Source: Fallopia convolvulus
Taxonomy: Eukaryota; Streptophyta; Magnoliopsida; Caryophyllales; Polygonaceae
Length of the DNA: 64,000 nt
Direction: 5' to 3'
NCBI GenBank assembly: GCA_964016875.1
Contig: OZ024724.1
Span: 31,643,786-31,707,785, forward strand
Shown: one piece after another, positions 11,860 to 25,300 of the stretch
Layout: each line of letters begins with the position of its first letter
Numbering within the stretch: position 1 is the stretch's first letter
Position numbers and translations under genes: made by a program
The notes under the pieces: generated by a model
What the model saw: only the letters and a program-made list of their open reading frames with translations
The model's database searches: none
Told to the model about the DNA's origin: nothing

Positions 11860-12150
11860 CCTTGTCCGTGGACCACCACGAAGGACAATATCCTTGTTTA
11901 TCTTGTAAGCAAACTTAAACAAGAATAATTTATGTCGTAGTTCTCTGAAAACAAAGCTCTGTTGCAACAGCCATGCACCCCTCATCATTGCCTTGAGCGC
12001 AAAGCTATTGAACGACCTTGATGTCATTAGGGTTCCAACCAAATTTAGCAAATCTCCACCACCTTCAATGTCCTTCGGGATTACCACATCAAATTCTTCA
12101 ATCTCTTCCTTAGTAAGACTTAAATCCCTACGATTCTCTTCCCCGTACAT
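11860..12150 (-). pseudogene. LINE-A ORF1 start (DUF4283 N-terminal half)
   Basis: The likely ORF1 start is the Met at 12150 (MYGEENRRDLSLTKEE). Typical DUF4283 blocks follow: RSFNSFALKAMMRGAW, then FRELRHKLFLFKFA, then KDIVLRGGP. Across the Athila/Tat insertion it continues as DKALLALKEPG at 4832, with a one-base frameshift near the junction. 12151-12270 is probably 5' untranslated LINE sequence. Confidence 0.8.
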
Positions 12151-12270
12151 CTTCGTGATCTCAAAGTCTATAAATTGTACACTAACCAACACAGGCGAAC
12201 CTGCACGGTATCGGCGGGAATACCCCGGTGCCCACGATCCTAAATATTCAATTAATCTAGTCAATTAATT

Positions 12271-13104
12271 AAGGAAAATAAAAAAACTACTTACGAAAAC
12301 TCTCAGCCAAAAAATTAAGGAAAATCAGACCAAAACAAATTAAAAAATTCCATCATCATTGACCCAATGAGGCTCCGCTAGAGCGAAATCTGGGTGGTCA
12401 AGATGGGGATCCCTGCCCAAAAGAAAGGTGTACGCTTGATAGACCCAAGAAAAACTGAAACTCAGCTATGTGACTATAATAACTGAATTTAGTTAGAATG
12501 CACCAAAATTGATAAGGGACTAAATCCATCTTAAAGGCAGTGTATAAAAGCCAGTGAACCAAAAAAATTAAAAAATAACTTATATATTTTAAATCCCGTC
12601 TAAAATGGTAAATTTTATATTTGAAATTACTATTATCACAATTTTTCCATATAAGAAATTCTCTAGGGTAGTTGGGACAACGATTTTATTTTTAAAAACA
12701 TTATTCCTTCATGCATATCTAAAAGAAATACCAATAACGACAATGATTTACATCACAATAAGAAGTCTATTAACCATGAGTTTGGATCATTGAGAAGCTT
12801 TTTGAGGGTGTTAGGCGAGAAAAAAGGCGGGTTATTGGATTAAGAAAAATAAAAGGCTAACATGGAGTATTAAATTAATTGTAAATAATATGATTTTTAG
12901 TAAATATTTTAATATATTTTAAATTTAAAAATAATATTTTGTTTCTTATGTTTCTACTCTATGTTCGAAATGCAAATATAAGCACTTTTAGTGCTTATAT
13001 TTGCATTAAAATTACAAGTATTTATCTTCGTATTAAAAGTACAAGTTCACATTTTAGTTAAAAGTACGTATTTATATAAAAATTCACATATATTTATTGA
13101 TTAG
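12271..13104. other. AT-rich DNA without a recognisable gene
   Basis: Short low-complexity ORFs only. The single notable structure is a perfect hairpin at 12969-13007. No transposon ends were identified. Confidence 0.6.
12969..13007. repeat. Perfect 17-bp inverted repeat with a 5-nt loop
   Basis: Arms 12969-12985 and 12991-13007 are exact complements around the loop tttta. It may be the core of a decayed foldback element. It is short for a plant microRNA precursor. Confidence 0.85.
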
Positions 13105-16100
13105 GTAAGAATTAGGAGGGCCCCCATTAAGGGGGGCATCTTATAGCATCCTTGCGGATGAGAATAATAAGTTTTGGATGATTTCAAATATCATGAATAG
13201 GGAGACTATGGCTCAATCTAGCGATTTTATCAGCCATAGTGTTAGCGCCCCTAGGCACATGGGAAGACATGAGCAATCTGGAATCCAAGGAGGGAGATCA
13301 AAATATCAGCCATAATGATTTCAATTTCCCAAGGGCAATCTTTCTCACCTTGGGCTGCTTTGATTACTCGTATGTTGTCACCTTCAAATTCAATTTTTTC
13401 ATACCCTTGGAGATTCGCCAATCTAATTTCATCTCTTAATGTTAGAGCTTCAACCTTTAATGTTGAAATACCTCCATAATTTTGCGATGATATGTGTACT
13501 ACATTTCCATTATGGTCTCTTAACACCACTCCTCCCTAAGCATTTCCATTTGCTAGCTTTGATCCATCAAAGTTGCATTTAACGAACCCGTAGTTAGGCT
13601 TTTTCCAATGTTTATTTTTATTTTCCTCATTTTCCTTTTCTCATGGTTCATAACAATAATGTCTTCATCTTCATTTAACTTTTTAGCTTCCTCCCATTAT
13701 TGTAAATGCATTCTAATATATTGAGGTAGGTCTTGTATGAATTCGTTCGGGGTTTGTTGGAAAACCGATTTGTTTCTTTGGTGCCAATTGCACCACCAAG
13801 TAGTAGCCACCGTGATAAATTCCTTGGTTCCAAGAAGATGGAATAGTTCGTTAATTGTGATTTTTACTGATTTATTGTGTACATTATATCTTCTCAAGGT
13901 TTGCTCACTTTTTATATTTGGCTTCCTGATAATTTGAAGTGTGTGTGGGCATGTAAAGAATAAGTGTATTGTGTCTTCTTGTGTGCAGTTACACATGATA
14001 CAGCCTCTCAGGGTAGGGATATGTTTTTCTTATAGTCTTACTTTAGTTGGAAGGTCGTTGTTGCTCATTTTCCATAGGAAAATTTTGACTTTTGGCATAA
14101 TGTGCAGTCTCCATATCCAATTAATGATGATTGGTTTGTTGTTTTTGTAAGTAATTTTATCGTTGCGTGTGTTGAGAATTAGCCATTCTTACTTGGTGCA
14201 CAGAAAGAGGCTTGTAGTTTCGATATTTGTTCCAAATATAGGTTCTACTTATTCTATCTATGTCTTCATGTATCTTTTTTGGCATCATAAGACTTTGCAT
14301 CACATAGTTTGGTTCTTCATGGCAAAGTTTGATCTTGTTAGCGTTGTGCGACCTTCTTGAGATAACATGTTGGCTTTCCACTTAGAGAATTGGCATTGTG
14401 TTTTCTCAATTGAGTCTTTGAAAGTTTCTTTGTTCACTTTTCCATTGATGATTGGGCATCCAAGGTACTTTTCTAGGTTAGTCATGGTTGCTATGCCAAG
14501 TGATTGTTGTATGTTCTGTCTTTGGTTGCTTCCAATGTTTTTTGATGTTTGGAAAGCTGATTTATGGTAATTAACTCTTTGTCCAGATGTTTGGGTGTAT
14601 TCCTCAATGACTTGTTTAACTTTGGCACATGCCTCTTGTGTTTCTTTTGTAAAGATGATTATGTCATCAACAAAGGCCAAGAAAGGAATTCTCAAACCTC
14701 CACGGACTATTGGGAATCCGACTGAGTAGCGATCATGTTCACATTCCATTTGTAGTCTTTTTGATAGGATTTCCGCTCCTATGACAAAAAGAAATGGAGA
14801 TAGAGAGTCTCCTTGTCTGATACCTCATTCCGGTGAGAAGGGGTCTGTTGGTCACCATTATTGACAAGGATCGAAAATGTGACTGTACCAACACATTCCC
14901 GGAACCACCCAATGAATTTCTCATTGAAGCCAAATTTCTATAATACTTGGAAAAGGAAACTCCAGTCTAATCGGTCATATGCTTATTCCATATAAATTTT
15001 TACCGTTATCCATCCATCTTTAGCCTTACTTCCTCTAAAGGAGTGGCAAATCTCATGGGCAATTAGAACATTATCCTAAATTGCTCTATTACTTAAAAAT
15101 GCTCTTTGTAGTGGGTGTGTAATTTTATTAATTACCTTTTAAGCCTTTTTGTTATGATTTTGGAGATAATTTATAAATTGTGGAACATAAACATATTGGC
15201 TTGTAGTTGTTAGTTGTTGTTGGGTTGTCTATTTTCGCAATGAGTGCTATAAATGTGTGGTTGATATGCTTCAGAAGTTTCCGTGAGTGGAAGAAACTTT
15301 TGATTGCCTTTATAACTGAAGGACCTACTATATCCCATTATTTTTTTTTATAGAATTCTGATGTTATTCCATCAAGACCAGGTGACTTATTTGAACCAAT
15401 GCTCATAATTGCTGACTTAATCTCTTCATTTGTAGTTGGTTGTGTGAGAAGGGCATTATCCTCATCAGTTATTTCATTTGTAATTAGTTCTAAATATTCT
15501 TGTTTCAGTACTTGATTTACAAGTTCCTTTATATATCTTTTTTTTGAACTCCTTGTTAATTTCTTCTCTAAAATTATCTGCTCCCACAACATGAGTTCCA
15601 TTACTAGTGTGGATTTTTTTATGATCTTCCTATTTATTTTTCCACTTGTAACTTCATGAAAGTATCATGAATTCGCTTCAACTAGTTTTATATGCTTGGT
15701 TTTTGCTCTTTGTTTCCAGTATGCTTTATGGAAATTTAGAATACTCTCTTTTTGTCTAATTATGCTAATTTGTTTTTGGATCATATATGGTAGTGGAGGG
15801 ATGAGGATTTGCTTTTATAGCTCTAAAATTTTATATTCTATTTCTTTTAGTTGTTCAAATATGTTTCCTAAAGTCCGTTTATTCCAATTTTTTGCACTTC
15901 ATTTAAAAAGTTGGATTTTCTTTACTAATCGATACATATTGGAACCTTGAACATCAAGCCTCCAAGCTTGTTTGACCACATTCCTAAAATCCTTTCGCTG
16001 CATCCACATCTTTCTAGTTTAAAAGGTAGGCCTTTGGTGCTTGTTTCATTGCTCAAATCAACAGAAATTTTGCAGTGGTCTGATGTTGTGAAAGCATGAT

Positions 16101-16998
16101 TTGTGGTAGAAATACTATGGTACCTTTTGGATAATTGTATTGCTGACATGAAAGTAATCTATCCACTTTTTCATAGATATTATTTTCATCTGTTCTATTT
16201 TTCCTCCATGTGTACAAATTTCCACTTGTTGGGATATGTACTTGTTCACATTCATTTTTGAAATTATGTAACCTCTCAAAATGGTGTGGTTCCGGAAAGA
16301 CTCCTCCCAAATTTTCGCTTGATTCCTGAATCTCATTTAGGTCACCAATAATGAGCATGGGTATATTTAGTGTAGTTAGTATGTTAGTCATATTGTACCA
16401 AAATTCTTTTCATATCTACATTTGGTGGGGGCATATACCAAGCAAAGAGCAATAGTATATTTCGTTGTCATGTTGTAGTATTTTAGTATAATGTATCTTT
16501 CTTCATGAATCAGTAAATTTATCTCCTCGTTTACTAATTGATATTCTTTCCAGATTATTCCAATGCCTCCTGCTTTTCCATCAGCTAGAGACCAAACAAA
16601 GTTATCAAAGCCTGCCCTTCTCCACACTTGGTCACTAGGTGTTTTATCTATATTCTATTTATTTTGTTTCTGCTATTTCCATTGTCTGTATTCTATTTAT
16701 TTTGCAGAAGGAATCTATTTCCGACCAAAAAGACTTACGTCCTATCCCTCTACAGTTCCAAAACCCTACCATCATAATAACCTTTATGAGATAAAGCAAC
16801 CCACCACAGACGTTCTCTTAATTTTGTATTTTTGCGGTTTTGATCTTTAATATGAATTATTTGGTTTCCCGGTATTCTATGTGTTCTGCTCCCCTTAATT
16901 ACCCATTTTCCATGGTTTCTTATGTGTTTATGCCATATTTTGTGCTTATGTGAGTTGTTTCCATTATCTATTGCATCAACCCATATAACTAGCATTTA
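13105..16998 (-). mobile_element. LINE-B, plant L1-type LINE, degenerate
   Basis: Minus-strand order is complete. The endonuclease starts near 16765 (MMVGFWNCRGIGRKSFW) and continues with GKAGGIGIIW (about 16575) and LIIGDLNEI (about 16340). The reverse transcriptase has IGSNKSPGLDGITSEFY (about 15350) and FLAFVDDIIIFTKE (about 14650). A zinc-binding RVT domain is at 13697-13996 and an RNase H domain is at 13251-13529, with an IEFEGD motif. Many stops and frameshifts interrupt it. Its 5' end is cut by Helitron 1. It is closely related to LINE-E on the opposite strand. Confidence 0.88.
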
Positions 16999-17850
16999 TC
17001 TATTACTAATAACTAAAGCGAACTGTCACCACACTGCGCCACATCACCCCTTTATTAAAATAATAATTTTAAATTGTTAGTTTTGCAAAAACGTTATCTC
17101 TAAGTAAACATATAGATAAAATAATATTTTTAAATATTTATCCCCAAATAAACATAAAGATAAAATAATATTAGTAGATTTGACCAATATAAATAAAAAA
17201 CGAAATCATATTTATTATATTTGTAAAAGATAAAAAAAATATGTACACGTGATCACATATATATCTTTGAAATAAAAATAGCCATATCTATCTATAACAA
17301 TATGTTAAAGTTGTAACTTTTGTAGCCACTATATTAATTCTGGCCCCACTTTAAATTTAAAAAATTTATTTTTATTTCCAATTAAATTCCTTTCTATTTA
17401 TTTATGTGAAAAAATTAGTTCAAATTTTAATTAAATATAACAAAAATTATTTTATCTGTATCTTTTTATATATTTATAAAAAAAAGAATTATCTTAAATC
17501 AAATGTTGATTAAAAAACTAAATTTAAATACATATATAATTACTTGCTAAATTAAATTTTTTATAAAAAATTATATTATCTTTTCCTTAATTTTTATTTT
17601 GGATTGTTTATGTAAATATTGAAGATTTTTTATCTTTAAAAAAATTCTATATTTAACTTTATCTTTCCTTATTAGTTATTTTTAAATTTTTATTGAAAAG
17701 ATTTTTAAAAAATTGAATACGATTTAATTTTTCTAAGAATTTACATTATTTTTAGCTTTTTTTTGTATATTTACTTTATTGATATCATGTTTATAATATA
17801 TCTAAAAATTGTCGATTCGTAGTCGGTCATGGCACGACGGGTACAACTAG
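16999..17850 (+). mobile_element. Non-autonomous Helitron 1 (852 bp)
   Basis: Starts TC (TCTATTACTAATAAC) after an A and ends CTAG before a T, the Helitron insertion signature. A GC-rich imperfect stem around GGCACGACGGG lies about 10-25 bp before the 3' end. The terminal block (ATGGCACGACGGGTA, then AACTAG) is shared with Helitron 2 at 34612-34636, and a GGTCACCACATTGCG-like block near the 5' end is also shared. It has no Rep/helicase coding capacity and a very AT-rich interior. Confidence 0.75.
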
Positions 17851-18235
17851 TAGTATTCCTAAATCCGGTATTTAAAACATTTGATGTAACAAATCAGCAT
17901 ACTTGTTTCCTTCTCTTGTACATGCGTTTTACACTAACTTGTTGTTGTGTTCTTAATATGAACCTGCTTTCTAAAAAATTACACTTTGCAATACAACATT
18001 TGAACAATGGACCTGCTATACCTAGAAAGTACACAAAATGAATAGTACAATGAATAGTACACAAAATTCTTTCTCATACATCATTTATTCGCTTTTTCCT
18101 AAGCAAATACATGTTAGATGTTGGTATTTCACTCTTTCCTCCCCGATGTCCTCCATTGTTGTTAGTTATAACTTCTTGGTGCACTTGGCACATAAAAAAA
18201 TTCCTCCATTCCCTGCCTTGAATTCTTTCTAGAAT
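17851..18235. other. Unassigned stretch between Helitron 1 and the Copia LTR
   Basis: No protein homology recognised. It may be the displaced 5' end of LINE-B, since Helitron 1 separates the two. Confidence 0.4.
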
Positions 18236-19234
18236 TGTTGCAAGAGACCTTCGTGGTTCCTCTATTTCATAATTTCTTTCTATCTTTTATCTTGTTGCTT
18301 TAGCCGCATTTCTTTCGCCCAAACACAATTTTCGCACCTGTCAAGAATCAAAACTCGAGACACAAATTTAATGGCATAATTAGATTTATATTCCTGAAAT
18401 TGGTATAGAGAAAAATCGTGAAGCTTCCATATGCCTTGTGTAGGATCATTAGTACTTAAACGAGTCGGCGACTCTTGCGAAGTCGTTGACTTTGAATAGT
18501 AAAGCAGTGGAATAATCAAACAGGAAAACAAATGTTACCAACTTAAATGACAAGCGATGTATAGTGAAAACTCTTTGTAAAACAACTAGTTTACTTAGAA
18601 AAAAACCACCCCCTTCCAAGCTTCTCACTTGGTCGGATTTCATGAGTCCTTAGACTCGCTCTATTGATTTCTTGAGTTTTACAAAGCTCTCCCATGCACT
18701 ATAATGAATCCCACACCCTTGAATCACGCTCTACCTTTGCATTCACACTCTCAATCTCACGCTTTGCCTAAGAACACTCGACACAACACTTGAACGAGTC
18801 TCATGCACAAGTTCATTATTTCTTTTTCACTAGGATCGCAAATTATGCTCAAGGTCTTAACACTATCCTAAACATTGAGGTATTTAAGATAGAGTAAGAA
18901 GAGATCTCGTGTGTATCAAATCCAATTCGATTAGGGAAGTGACACACACTCAATCTTTACATATCTTTTCAAATATAACAAATACGCACACTATAAAATA
19001 TTCTAGGAGAAACAATCGGTTTCCTCTGATTTTAGGATTCTTTTATGATGATCTTCTTCTAAAATAAATTGTTCCAACTGTCTGCAAATACACACACATG
19101 ATCAGTGCGTTCCTTCCTTAAATAGATTTCCTGCCAGCTAGTCATGTCAGTGACTTTACCGAGTCGTCGACTCGACTTGCCAACTCGGAGTCACTGACAT
19201 TCCTGGAACCATCAAAACTCTAAATCTTCTAACA
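18236..19234 (-). repeat. 3' LTR of the Sirevirus-like element (left boundary approximate)
   Basis: The right end is clear: TGTTAGAAG on the minus strand directly follows an AAAAAGGGGGAATT tract. The left end is a guess at a TG near 18236. The LTR contains nested inverted repeats at 19144-19200 and a GAGTCGGCGACTC palindrome near 18461-18473. Confidence 0.5.
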
Positions 19235-19430
19235 AATTCCCCCTTTTTGATGGTGACAAATAACATGTACTGATAAGATCTTTGCAGCATACACACAACA
19301 TAATAGTATAAAGAGCAAAACGCAAAAGTCATAAAAAGTTCCCCCAAGCTTAGTATCCATATGGTTTCAGTTTTTAGATCCCCCTTATAAATCTATTCCC
19401 CCGGTTAATTCCCCCTTTTGGCATCATCAA
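19235..19430 (-). other. Multiple polypurine tracts
   Basis: At least four C-runs on the plus strand (about 19238, 19340, 19379-19400 and 19411) read as GGGGGA purine tracts on the minus strand, with AAAAAGGGGGAATT beside the LTR. Repeated PPT-like copies upstream of the 3' LTR are known for Sireviruses. Confidence 0.7.
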
Positions 19431-19799
19431 AAAGATTTCTAAAACAAGAAAATAAATCAAAGGCAAAATATGGAAACTTAAAACATAATATCAAAAAAGT
19501 CATAGATAGTCATCCACCAAAGCATAGAAGAGTTCGGTGCAAACACAAAACAATTCAGAAAATACAGTACAACAAAATCGAACTAAGAAAAGAAGTCTTA
19601 AATTGAGAAGGATAATGTGGTAGGGTTAGAAGAGAGGGATAGAGAGAGTCATGAATGTGCGATAGTCACTGACATCAGTCTCCAAAGTCATTGAGCATGT
19701 CCTCTATTGCAATGATCTTTGTAAGAACAGTACTACAAGTGTTTAGAAGCCTCTCAATCAACCCTTTAAGAATCATATTCTACTCCTTCATTTCTTTCA

Positions 19800-21600
19800 A
19801 TTCACCGGCCACTTGAGCAGACTATATTCCTTTTTCCTGTTGATCTTTGTCACTGACCTCAGAAGTCTTCGAAACTCACTTACCATCAACCAGATTCCAT
19901 CCAAATTTCCTGATCATTTCCTTGTTCAAGAACCTAGAGTTGATGACTTCACCACCATTCTCGTAGACCGTATGCTCAGACATAAGCATAGAAATCAACA
20001 TACCATGGAAGGGCATGCTTAGCAGTTTCAAGCACATGTTTCATGTGGAGCATCATCAGCCTGGGGATGTTCACCTTATTGCCCCTGAGTATCTTGTCCA
20101 TAACAAGCAAATCTTGAATTGACGCGGAATTTCTCTTAAGTTCTCTTGGTAGCAGGTTGCTGATTAGGTAATTGAACATCACCTTCTCAATTCCCATGTT
20201 GTTAACCAGGTATGGACTGGTGAAATTATCATCACTTTCAGTGACAGTTTTGATGATCTCATGGTCATCGACTCCTTCCAGCCATAATCCTTTGTAGTAC
20301 TCAACAAAACCTTCATGGGACAGTTCCAGAATGTCGCTTACATCCTTGCTAGTAAGGGATACTTCTTGCCAAAGTGTATCGTCCTAGAGTCATGTTCCCA
20401 GTATCTTCGATCTCTAGCGACTAATAGAACATCTTGATCATCTGAGGGTTGTACTCGTATTCTCCTTGCATCAAATTATCCCATTTTTGCTTCTTGAGCC
20501 AATCATTAACCTTAGTCAGCTTGTACTTCTCTAAGAAGTTCTCTTCCCACAACAGATCCTTGGTGAATTCCTTAGAGGTCATATCAACAACAACACCAAT
20601 CTTCTTCTTTTTACTAGAGCCAACACCAGATTTAGGTGGTGATCTCCCCCTTTTCTTCTTTGTGACCTTCTCGGAGCGAGAAGAGTCACCGCCTTCAAAT
20701 ACAGCATTAGGGGTTGCCACCCCCTTAGCCTTTTAAACTTAAGAGACATGGTCGTGGCTCAAGAAATAGCAGATCTAGTCTTAAGGCGAGAAGAGGGAGG
20801 TGTTTCAATTTCCTCCTCTTTCAACAATTCAGAATCATCACCAAACAACTCCTTTTCTAGATTTCTCTTAATAGAGTCGTCATTTTTAAACGACTTAGGA
20901 AGAATACAAGGATCAGAGTGAGTACCTTCATCGGAGATTTCCACTGGTTCATTTGGAGAGGTATCCTTCTCAGAAGTCTTGTCATCGACAACCAAGGCAC
21001 CCACCTTGTTAGTGACTACGAGAGAGTCACTAACCTCCTTTCCCTGATTTTTAGAAGATAGCCGTTAAACCTCTTCTTCTTCATTCTTCTCTTGCATGTC
21101 CTCAGGTGTAATCTTAGATCCGTTTTCCTCTTCTTTCTCTTCAAAAGACCCAACTACAATTGCGGTCTCGTATAATTCCATAGACGCCAAATTTGTAGTT
21201 CTCACTCTCTCTTCCTCAACTATTTCTCAATTGGTTTGGATGTGGCTGTGTCACCGGTTTTTGAAACAACCACCGGTTGCTCTATTTGGTTTAGGTTTCT
21301 TGTGAGGGGGATTGAGGATTTTGGGGGTTTTCGGATGGAATGGGAGCCGTGGGAATTGATTTCGGAGAAGCGGGGTTTTGAGTGGAAGTTTCCATGGTGG
21401 TTTGAAGGGAGATTGAAGGAGATGGTTGGCCAGACATAAGCGAGCGAAGAAAATAGTCACCAAAGAGAGCAATGATTTTCTTCCTCGCCTATTCAGAACT
21501 TTCAGTTGGAGGTTTGGGAGAAGCGGGGCGGTTGGAGGTGTTGGAAGGAGAACCCATGGAAGAGGGTTGAAGGTTTGAGGGTTTGAGTTCAAGAGAGAGC
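19800..21600 (-). pseudogene. Env-like/extra ORF of the Sirevirus-like element
   Basis: Broken minus-strand ORF downstream of pol. A Ser/Pro-rich N-terminal part (about 21250-21440) is followed by an acidic stretch (20759-21004). Next is a basic KKKRGRSPPKSG segment, then a conserved-looking WEENFLEKYKLTKVN and YEYNPQMIKMFY (20421-20720). After several stops comes RGNKVNIPRLMMLHMKHVLE (about 19985-20100). It resembles uncharacterised third ORFs carried by such Copia elements. I do not recognise an enzymatic function, and there is no clear signal peptide or membrane segment. Confidence 0.6.
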
Positions 21601-21604
21601 AATG

Positions 21605-21607
<3 letters not shown>

Positions 21608-21640
<33 letters not shown>
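21608..21640. repeat. (GA)n microsatellite
   Basis: An uninterrupted run of about 16 GA units just upstream (minus sense) of the env-like ORF. Confidence 0.95.
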
Positions 21641-21645
<5 letters not shown>

Positions 21646-22369
21646 GAGAGCGTACCTTTTTCTTGACGGTTGAGGTATATTTAAAAAGGGAACTTCAAAC
21701 ATAAAGGAAGTTGTCAAATTACCCAGATCTTCTCTTTCTTCCTTTTTGAAAAAACTTTCCAATTTCAAAAGATCATGTTAAGCCACGATCTCATTCACGC
21801 GCCAAAACACACAGTCACTGTCCATGAGCAAGTCGGCGACCCATAACATAGAACTTACTCTTCACATATGTCCATTACTTTTGCACAATCCATGACTTTT
21901 TATAATGAAATTACTTGGTGTTGTGGTTGCACAGGGAATTCAAAGGCAAACTAAGTATGAAACAATGCATATATGTGGATTTGTCGATCATAATGATAAG
22001 TCTCTGTTTCAAGAAGGATCAAAGACGATCTTATAGAGACTCTCAAAGCATGATAGGTCAGGGACAAGCATTAGAATCAACCATCATTTGGGCTTGTAAC
22101 GTTGGTTAGGATCATCAGGTTGATTCTTTTGGGCTAAAACAAAGAGCTCAAAAAGGTTGTACACATACTGAATGTAGTAGAAGTCACCGACAAGTCAAAT
22201 GCATGGGGTTTCCTAAACATGATGTCTTTTTTGTTGTTGAAACCTAAACATTATGTCTATCAAGAATGAAAAGATTTATACCATATAAGCATGATTTCAG
22301 AACATGTAAATCAATCAATTCTAGCCAATCATCGAAGAAATTCACGTAGGGAAATAGATCAGTGAAGAG

Positions 22370-25300
22370 AGATCATACCTAGTTCCATGCAGAGCTGTTC
22401 AAACGGTTCATGATTTAAGGCCTTTGTGAAGATGTCTGCTCTTTGATCACTTGTTCTATACCTTTGTCCACACAATCTCGAAGAAAATGGTGCCTTATTG
22501 CAATATGCTTTGTGTTTGAATGTTGCACCGGATTCTTTGAGATGTTGATTGCACTAGCGTTGTAACATAGTATGGGTACTGACCCACACTTCACGCCATA
22601 GTCACTGAGTTGTTGCTTGATCCATAAGAGTTGAGAACAACACACTGCAACCGCAATGCACTCTACTTCCGCTATTAATAGAGCAACATAATTTTGCTTC
22701 CTAGACCCACATGACACAAGGCAAGGCCCAAGAAATTGAGCCATCCCGGATGTGATCTTTCTATTAATACGATTTCCCACAAAATCTGCATCCGTGTAGC
22801 CGACAAGATCAAAATCAGATCCTCTTGGATACCATAAGCATAAATTGTCAGTCCCCTTAAGATATCGAATGATTCTCTTAACTGCTTTCAAGTGGCTTTC
22901 TCTTAGGTCAACCTGAAATCTAGCACATAAGCATACTCCAAACACAATATCAAGTCTACTCGCAGTGAGATAGAGCAAAGATCCGATCATACCCCGGTAC
23001 ATTGTAACATTGACTTCTGGATCCTTGTCGTCTTTTCCAAGTGAGGTAGTCGGCGACATGGGAGTGTCGAAAGGTCTAGAACTCTCAAGATCGAACTTCT
23101 TAACACATTTTTTGAGATATTTCTGTTGATGAACCCGTGTCCCATCCTCACCTTGTACAACTTGAAGTTCTAAAAAGAACTTGAGTTCACCGACCATACT
23201 CATTTAAAACTCACTTGACATGAGGTCAGGGAACTTCTTCACCAGCTTATCATCCGTTAAACCAAAGATGATGTCATCAACATAGACTTGAACAGCAAGT
23301 GTATGACCTCCTTCCTTCAATAAGAACAGAGTCTTGTCTACTTCTCCTCGATCATAACGATGTTGAATAAAGAACTGAGCCAAACGATCATACCAATCCC
23401 GTGGTGCTTGCTTCAATCCATAGAGATCTTTGTCTAGTTCGTAGACATGATCCGGGTGGGTGACATCTTCAAAACCCGGAGTCTGTTCAACGTACACTTC
23501 TTCCTTTAAATATCTATTCAAGAATGTAGTTGTAATAGCCGGGTCTCGTTTTCCCTTGAGATCGGAAAAAAAAAACGAATTCTTTAAAATACAAGGAAGT
23601 TAATCTGCAAGTAGACTCCGGTGTAGGATTCAACTCGTAACAATTTTTCAGTTCTAATTTAAAACCCTATTTTATATATATATATACTCTATCTAATTTA
23701 AATGCATAATTCGGTTACAATAACCAAAAATCATATCTTTCCTAAGTTAAGGAAAATCCTATCACTAAGCCAATCTTCTACCTAAGTTGATCTTGTTAAA
23801 ACATATCTTATATTAACCGATCGGCTAAAATCATCCTTCTGAAATTCCTTGAAACACGGAAGAAACCCCATCTAATCTCCTCTCTTTCACCGATAGTGCG
23901 TAGAAGAGAAACCGAGTCGATCCATCGCCGATCTTCAAGCTGATCTGGTAATTAATTAAGGCCTTTCGCTCGGAGAAACCGGCTAGCGACCGCACCACTG
24001 TATCTTATCTTTCTCGTTTCTTGTCGCTTAACCATTATTTTCCATTGTCACGCTTCTTTTTCTTCAAACCAGATTCTGCCTTTGCCACCTGTCGAACGTA
24101 TCATCACCGATTCTATTTTTTTCTCGCTTGCTGATCGGTACTGACAAATTCTGGTGAGTTTCCGTTCTCCTATGTTTTTGATAATTCGCTCTTGTCCACC
24201 TCTATTTTCCGGCGAGGACCCGACGTGCGATGTCTCGGGCCACTAGTGTGTTTTACCCAATGATGTAGGAAGCCGGCAGACTCCTCGTTAACTTCACCAG
24301 GAAGGGTCCTGCTTAGGTTTATAGTTTGGAAGGGGGGGGGGGGGGGTTAGTCTTGTGTGAGTCTTGAAAGAGGGTGTTGAAGGTTTGGTATATTTTTGAT
24401 GTTGGTGAGGTCTAATTCGTTAACAAGTGAAGGTTGAAATTCATGTATTGTAGTGTGGATATGTAAGGCAGAAGGTAGACGATGGTCAAGTGCGGTTTGA
24501 CCGAAGGTGTAGTACGTTAGGGATAAAGTGCAATTGTGGGTCTTGGGCGCTTCTTTAATCGTTAATATAGGTTGGGAAGAGCTAGTCATAATTAATTAGT
24601 TACAAAAGAGATCACGTAGTTAGTGTAGGTTAGCTTTCATTGGGTATGATTTAGTAAATCGTGGTTATGGGATAGTGTACATATATACTAGGTTGGGAGT
24701 TGTGGCGGAGTTTGGTTACAATTAATTAGGAAGAAATCAGTTTAGGTTGGGATTGTTTAATACAAGTTGGTCGGGATTCGTTCGATTATTAGCTTATTAT
24801 CTTTTGGTAATCCAATGATTCCACGTTATTAATACTCGTCCTTACCTTAGTCGGGTTACTTTGGTTCGGCTCGTATTTTAATCTAATCTCTCACTTTAAA
24901 AATTCTTTTAGGGAATTATTTTTTCTCGCGTTCTTAATTCCGCCTTCTTCAAAGGATCCCTAATTTCGAGGTAAGTCGTTTTTGACTTGCTCGGTTCTTC
25001 TCTATCTTGTTAGATTGCATATCGTTATTGTAGGGAGGGTTTTGGGAACTAGTCCCGAATACCTTTTGAAATTGTCTTGAACTTCTGGAATTGTTGTGTG
25101 TGTAAAATGGTTTGAACACATTTTATCGGAAAGATATTTTTGGAACGTTTTCTCTGTGTTGGTACCGTTTCCGACACGGCCCCATCGTAGCTGGCGTGGA
25201 GGAAGAGTTGGCTATGTATGATCCGTGTGATAGGGAAACCGTGCCCCTTCAAAACAAAAATTATTATCTATGTGTTTTGGCGAGTGCTCCAATGGAGGCT

